A stretch of 64,000 nucleotides of DNA, from positions 310,001-374,000 of the forward strand of contig NZ_JAGXCY010000002.1 of NCBI RefSeq assembly GCF_018310695.1, given 5' to 3'. The first letter of the stretch is position 1, and each line of letters opens with the position of its first letter. Shown here one piece after another: positions 63,630 to 64,000 of the stretch. The DNA is from Paenibacillus sp. Marseille-Q4541 (lineage in GTDB: Bacteria; Bacillota; Bacilli; Paenibacillales; Paenibacillaceae). The position numbers and the translations under genes were made by a program. The notes below the pieces were generated by a model, which searched no databases, was not told the origin of the DNA, and saw nothing but the letters and a program-made list of their open reading frames with translations.

Positions 63630-64000
63630 CTAGTCAATCTCTGCAACCAAATCTTTAATAAATTGTGCTTCTTGTTCTGTAGGTGCAACGAGTGGCAGCC
63701 GTACGGAACCTACATGATAGCCCTGCAGTGTTAAAGCATGTTTAACAGCTACTGGATTCGGCAGTGGGTTCGGTGCTTCAAATAAACCTTTAAATATAGG
63801 ATATAACTTTTGATGCAAAGAAGCTGCCTTCTGAACATTTCCATCTACATAAGATTCAATCATGTCTTTCATAGAGGAACCTATGATATGACTCGCCACA
63901 CTCACGATTCCATACGCACCAACAGAAAGGGCAGGTAAAGTCGAAGAGTCATCGCCAGAGTATACAACAAAACCTTCTGGTGCTCCCGCTGCAATCAGTG
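63630..64000 (-). CDS. dapA: 4-hydroxy-tetrahydrodipicolinate synthase, C-terminal part (5' end outside window)
   Basis: Condenses pyruvate and aspartate semialdehyde in lysine and dipicolinate synthesis. About 123 C-terminal residues are visible: GFVVYSGDDSSTLPALSVGAYGIVSVASHIIGS is the usual segment after the Schiff-base lysine, followed by KALYPIFK-type helices and VKHALTLQGYHVGSVRLPLVAPTEQE near the end. About 170 N-terminal residues, including the lysine, lie beyond the window. Upstream of rnjB, as in B. subtilis. Confidence 0.93.
   Translation of the reverse strand, partial: LIAAGAPEGFVVYSGDDSSTLPALSVGAYGIVSVASHIIGSSMKDMIESYVDGNVQKAASLHQKLYPIFKGLFEAPNPLPNPVAVKHALTLQGYHVGSVRLPLVAPTEQEAQFIKDLVAEID

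Noticed and set aside
1-64000. Search for CRISPR arrays, insertion sequences, prophage, tRNA and rRNA genes.
   Set aside because: No regularly spaced repeats, transposase motifs, att-like repeats or recognisable RNA genes were seen by reading.

Overview
The window reads as chromosome of a spore-forming, low-to-medium GC Firmicute, most likely Paenibacillus. The grounds are the spoVS, sleB, tepA and spoIIIE/ftsK genes, strong GGAGG ribosome sites with many TTG/GTG starts, sigma-A promoters, a T-box riboswitch, cre-type and LexA-type sites, and a Bacillus-like order dapA-rnjB-tepA-ylzJ-ftsK ... ymfF-ymfH-ymfI-ymfJ-ymfK-rodZ ... pgsA-cinA-recA-recX-rny-ymdB-spoVS. Nearly all genes lie on the minus strand. 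I saw no rRNA, tRNA, insertion sequence, prophage or CRISPR array. Genus is inferred from gene content and order, not from a search.

Layout. 1-6.7 kb: an oligopeptide ABC importer (oppABCDF, oppF cut by the window edge) behind a ROK-family regulator. 7-13.8 kb: small accessory genes (acetyltransferase, methyltransferase, L,D-transpeptidase), a fused remnant of an ECF sigma / anti-sigma pair, an rsgA-type GTPase behind a leader with two small ORFs and two terminators, and an ArsR regulator divergent from ypdA and a DUF441 gene. 13.8-19 kb: a Nudix hydrolase, a HesB-like protein, and a heterodimeric multidrug ABC exporter (bmrC/bmrD type) preceded by a leader ORF and a terminator. 19-27 kb: a YdcF/SanA protein, a HEPN-like protein, and a sugar ABC importer with its YesM/YesN-type two-component system. 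27-31 kb: argS under an arginine T-box, followed by a two-gene ABC transporter. 31-38 kb: metal-related genes (DUF326, CobW GTPase, moaB), a quinone oxidoreductase, and an NAD-salvage set (Nudix, pncA, pncB). 38-64 kb: housekeeping and sporulation core: ricA-miaB, pduL, a dipeptidase, spoVS-ymdB-rny, recX-recA, cinA, pgsA, yajQ, rodZ, ymfK-J-I-H-F, sleB, ftsK, ylzJ-tepA-rnjB and the end of dapA.

The most interesting signals are regulatory and not easily seen from long ORFs. (1) The rsgA leader has a 24-codon ORF, a terminator, a 12-codon ORF and a second terminator; an arm of the first terminator can pair with an arm of the second, which would remove both. (2) The bmrCD-like exporter has a 29-codon leader ORF followed by a terminator, the layout of ribosome-mediated attenuation. 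(3) ymdB has no ATG/GTG/TTG at its conserved start, only an ATT 8 nt after a GGAGG. (4) A sigma factor N-terminus is fused in frame to the C-terminus of a DUF4367 anti-sigma-type protein. (5) A 35-codon ORF hides downstream of pncB.
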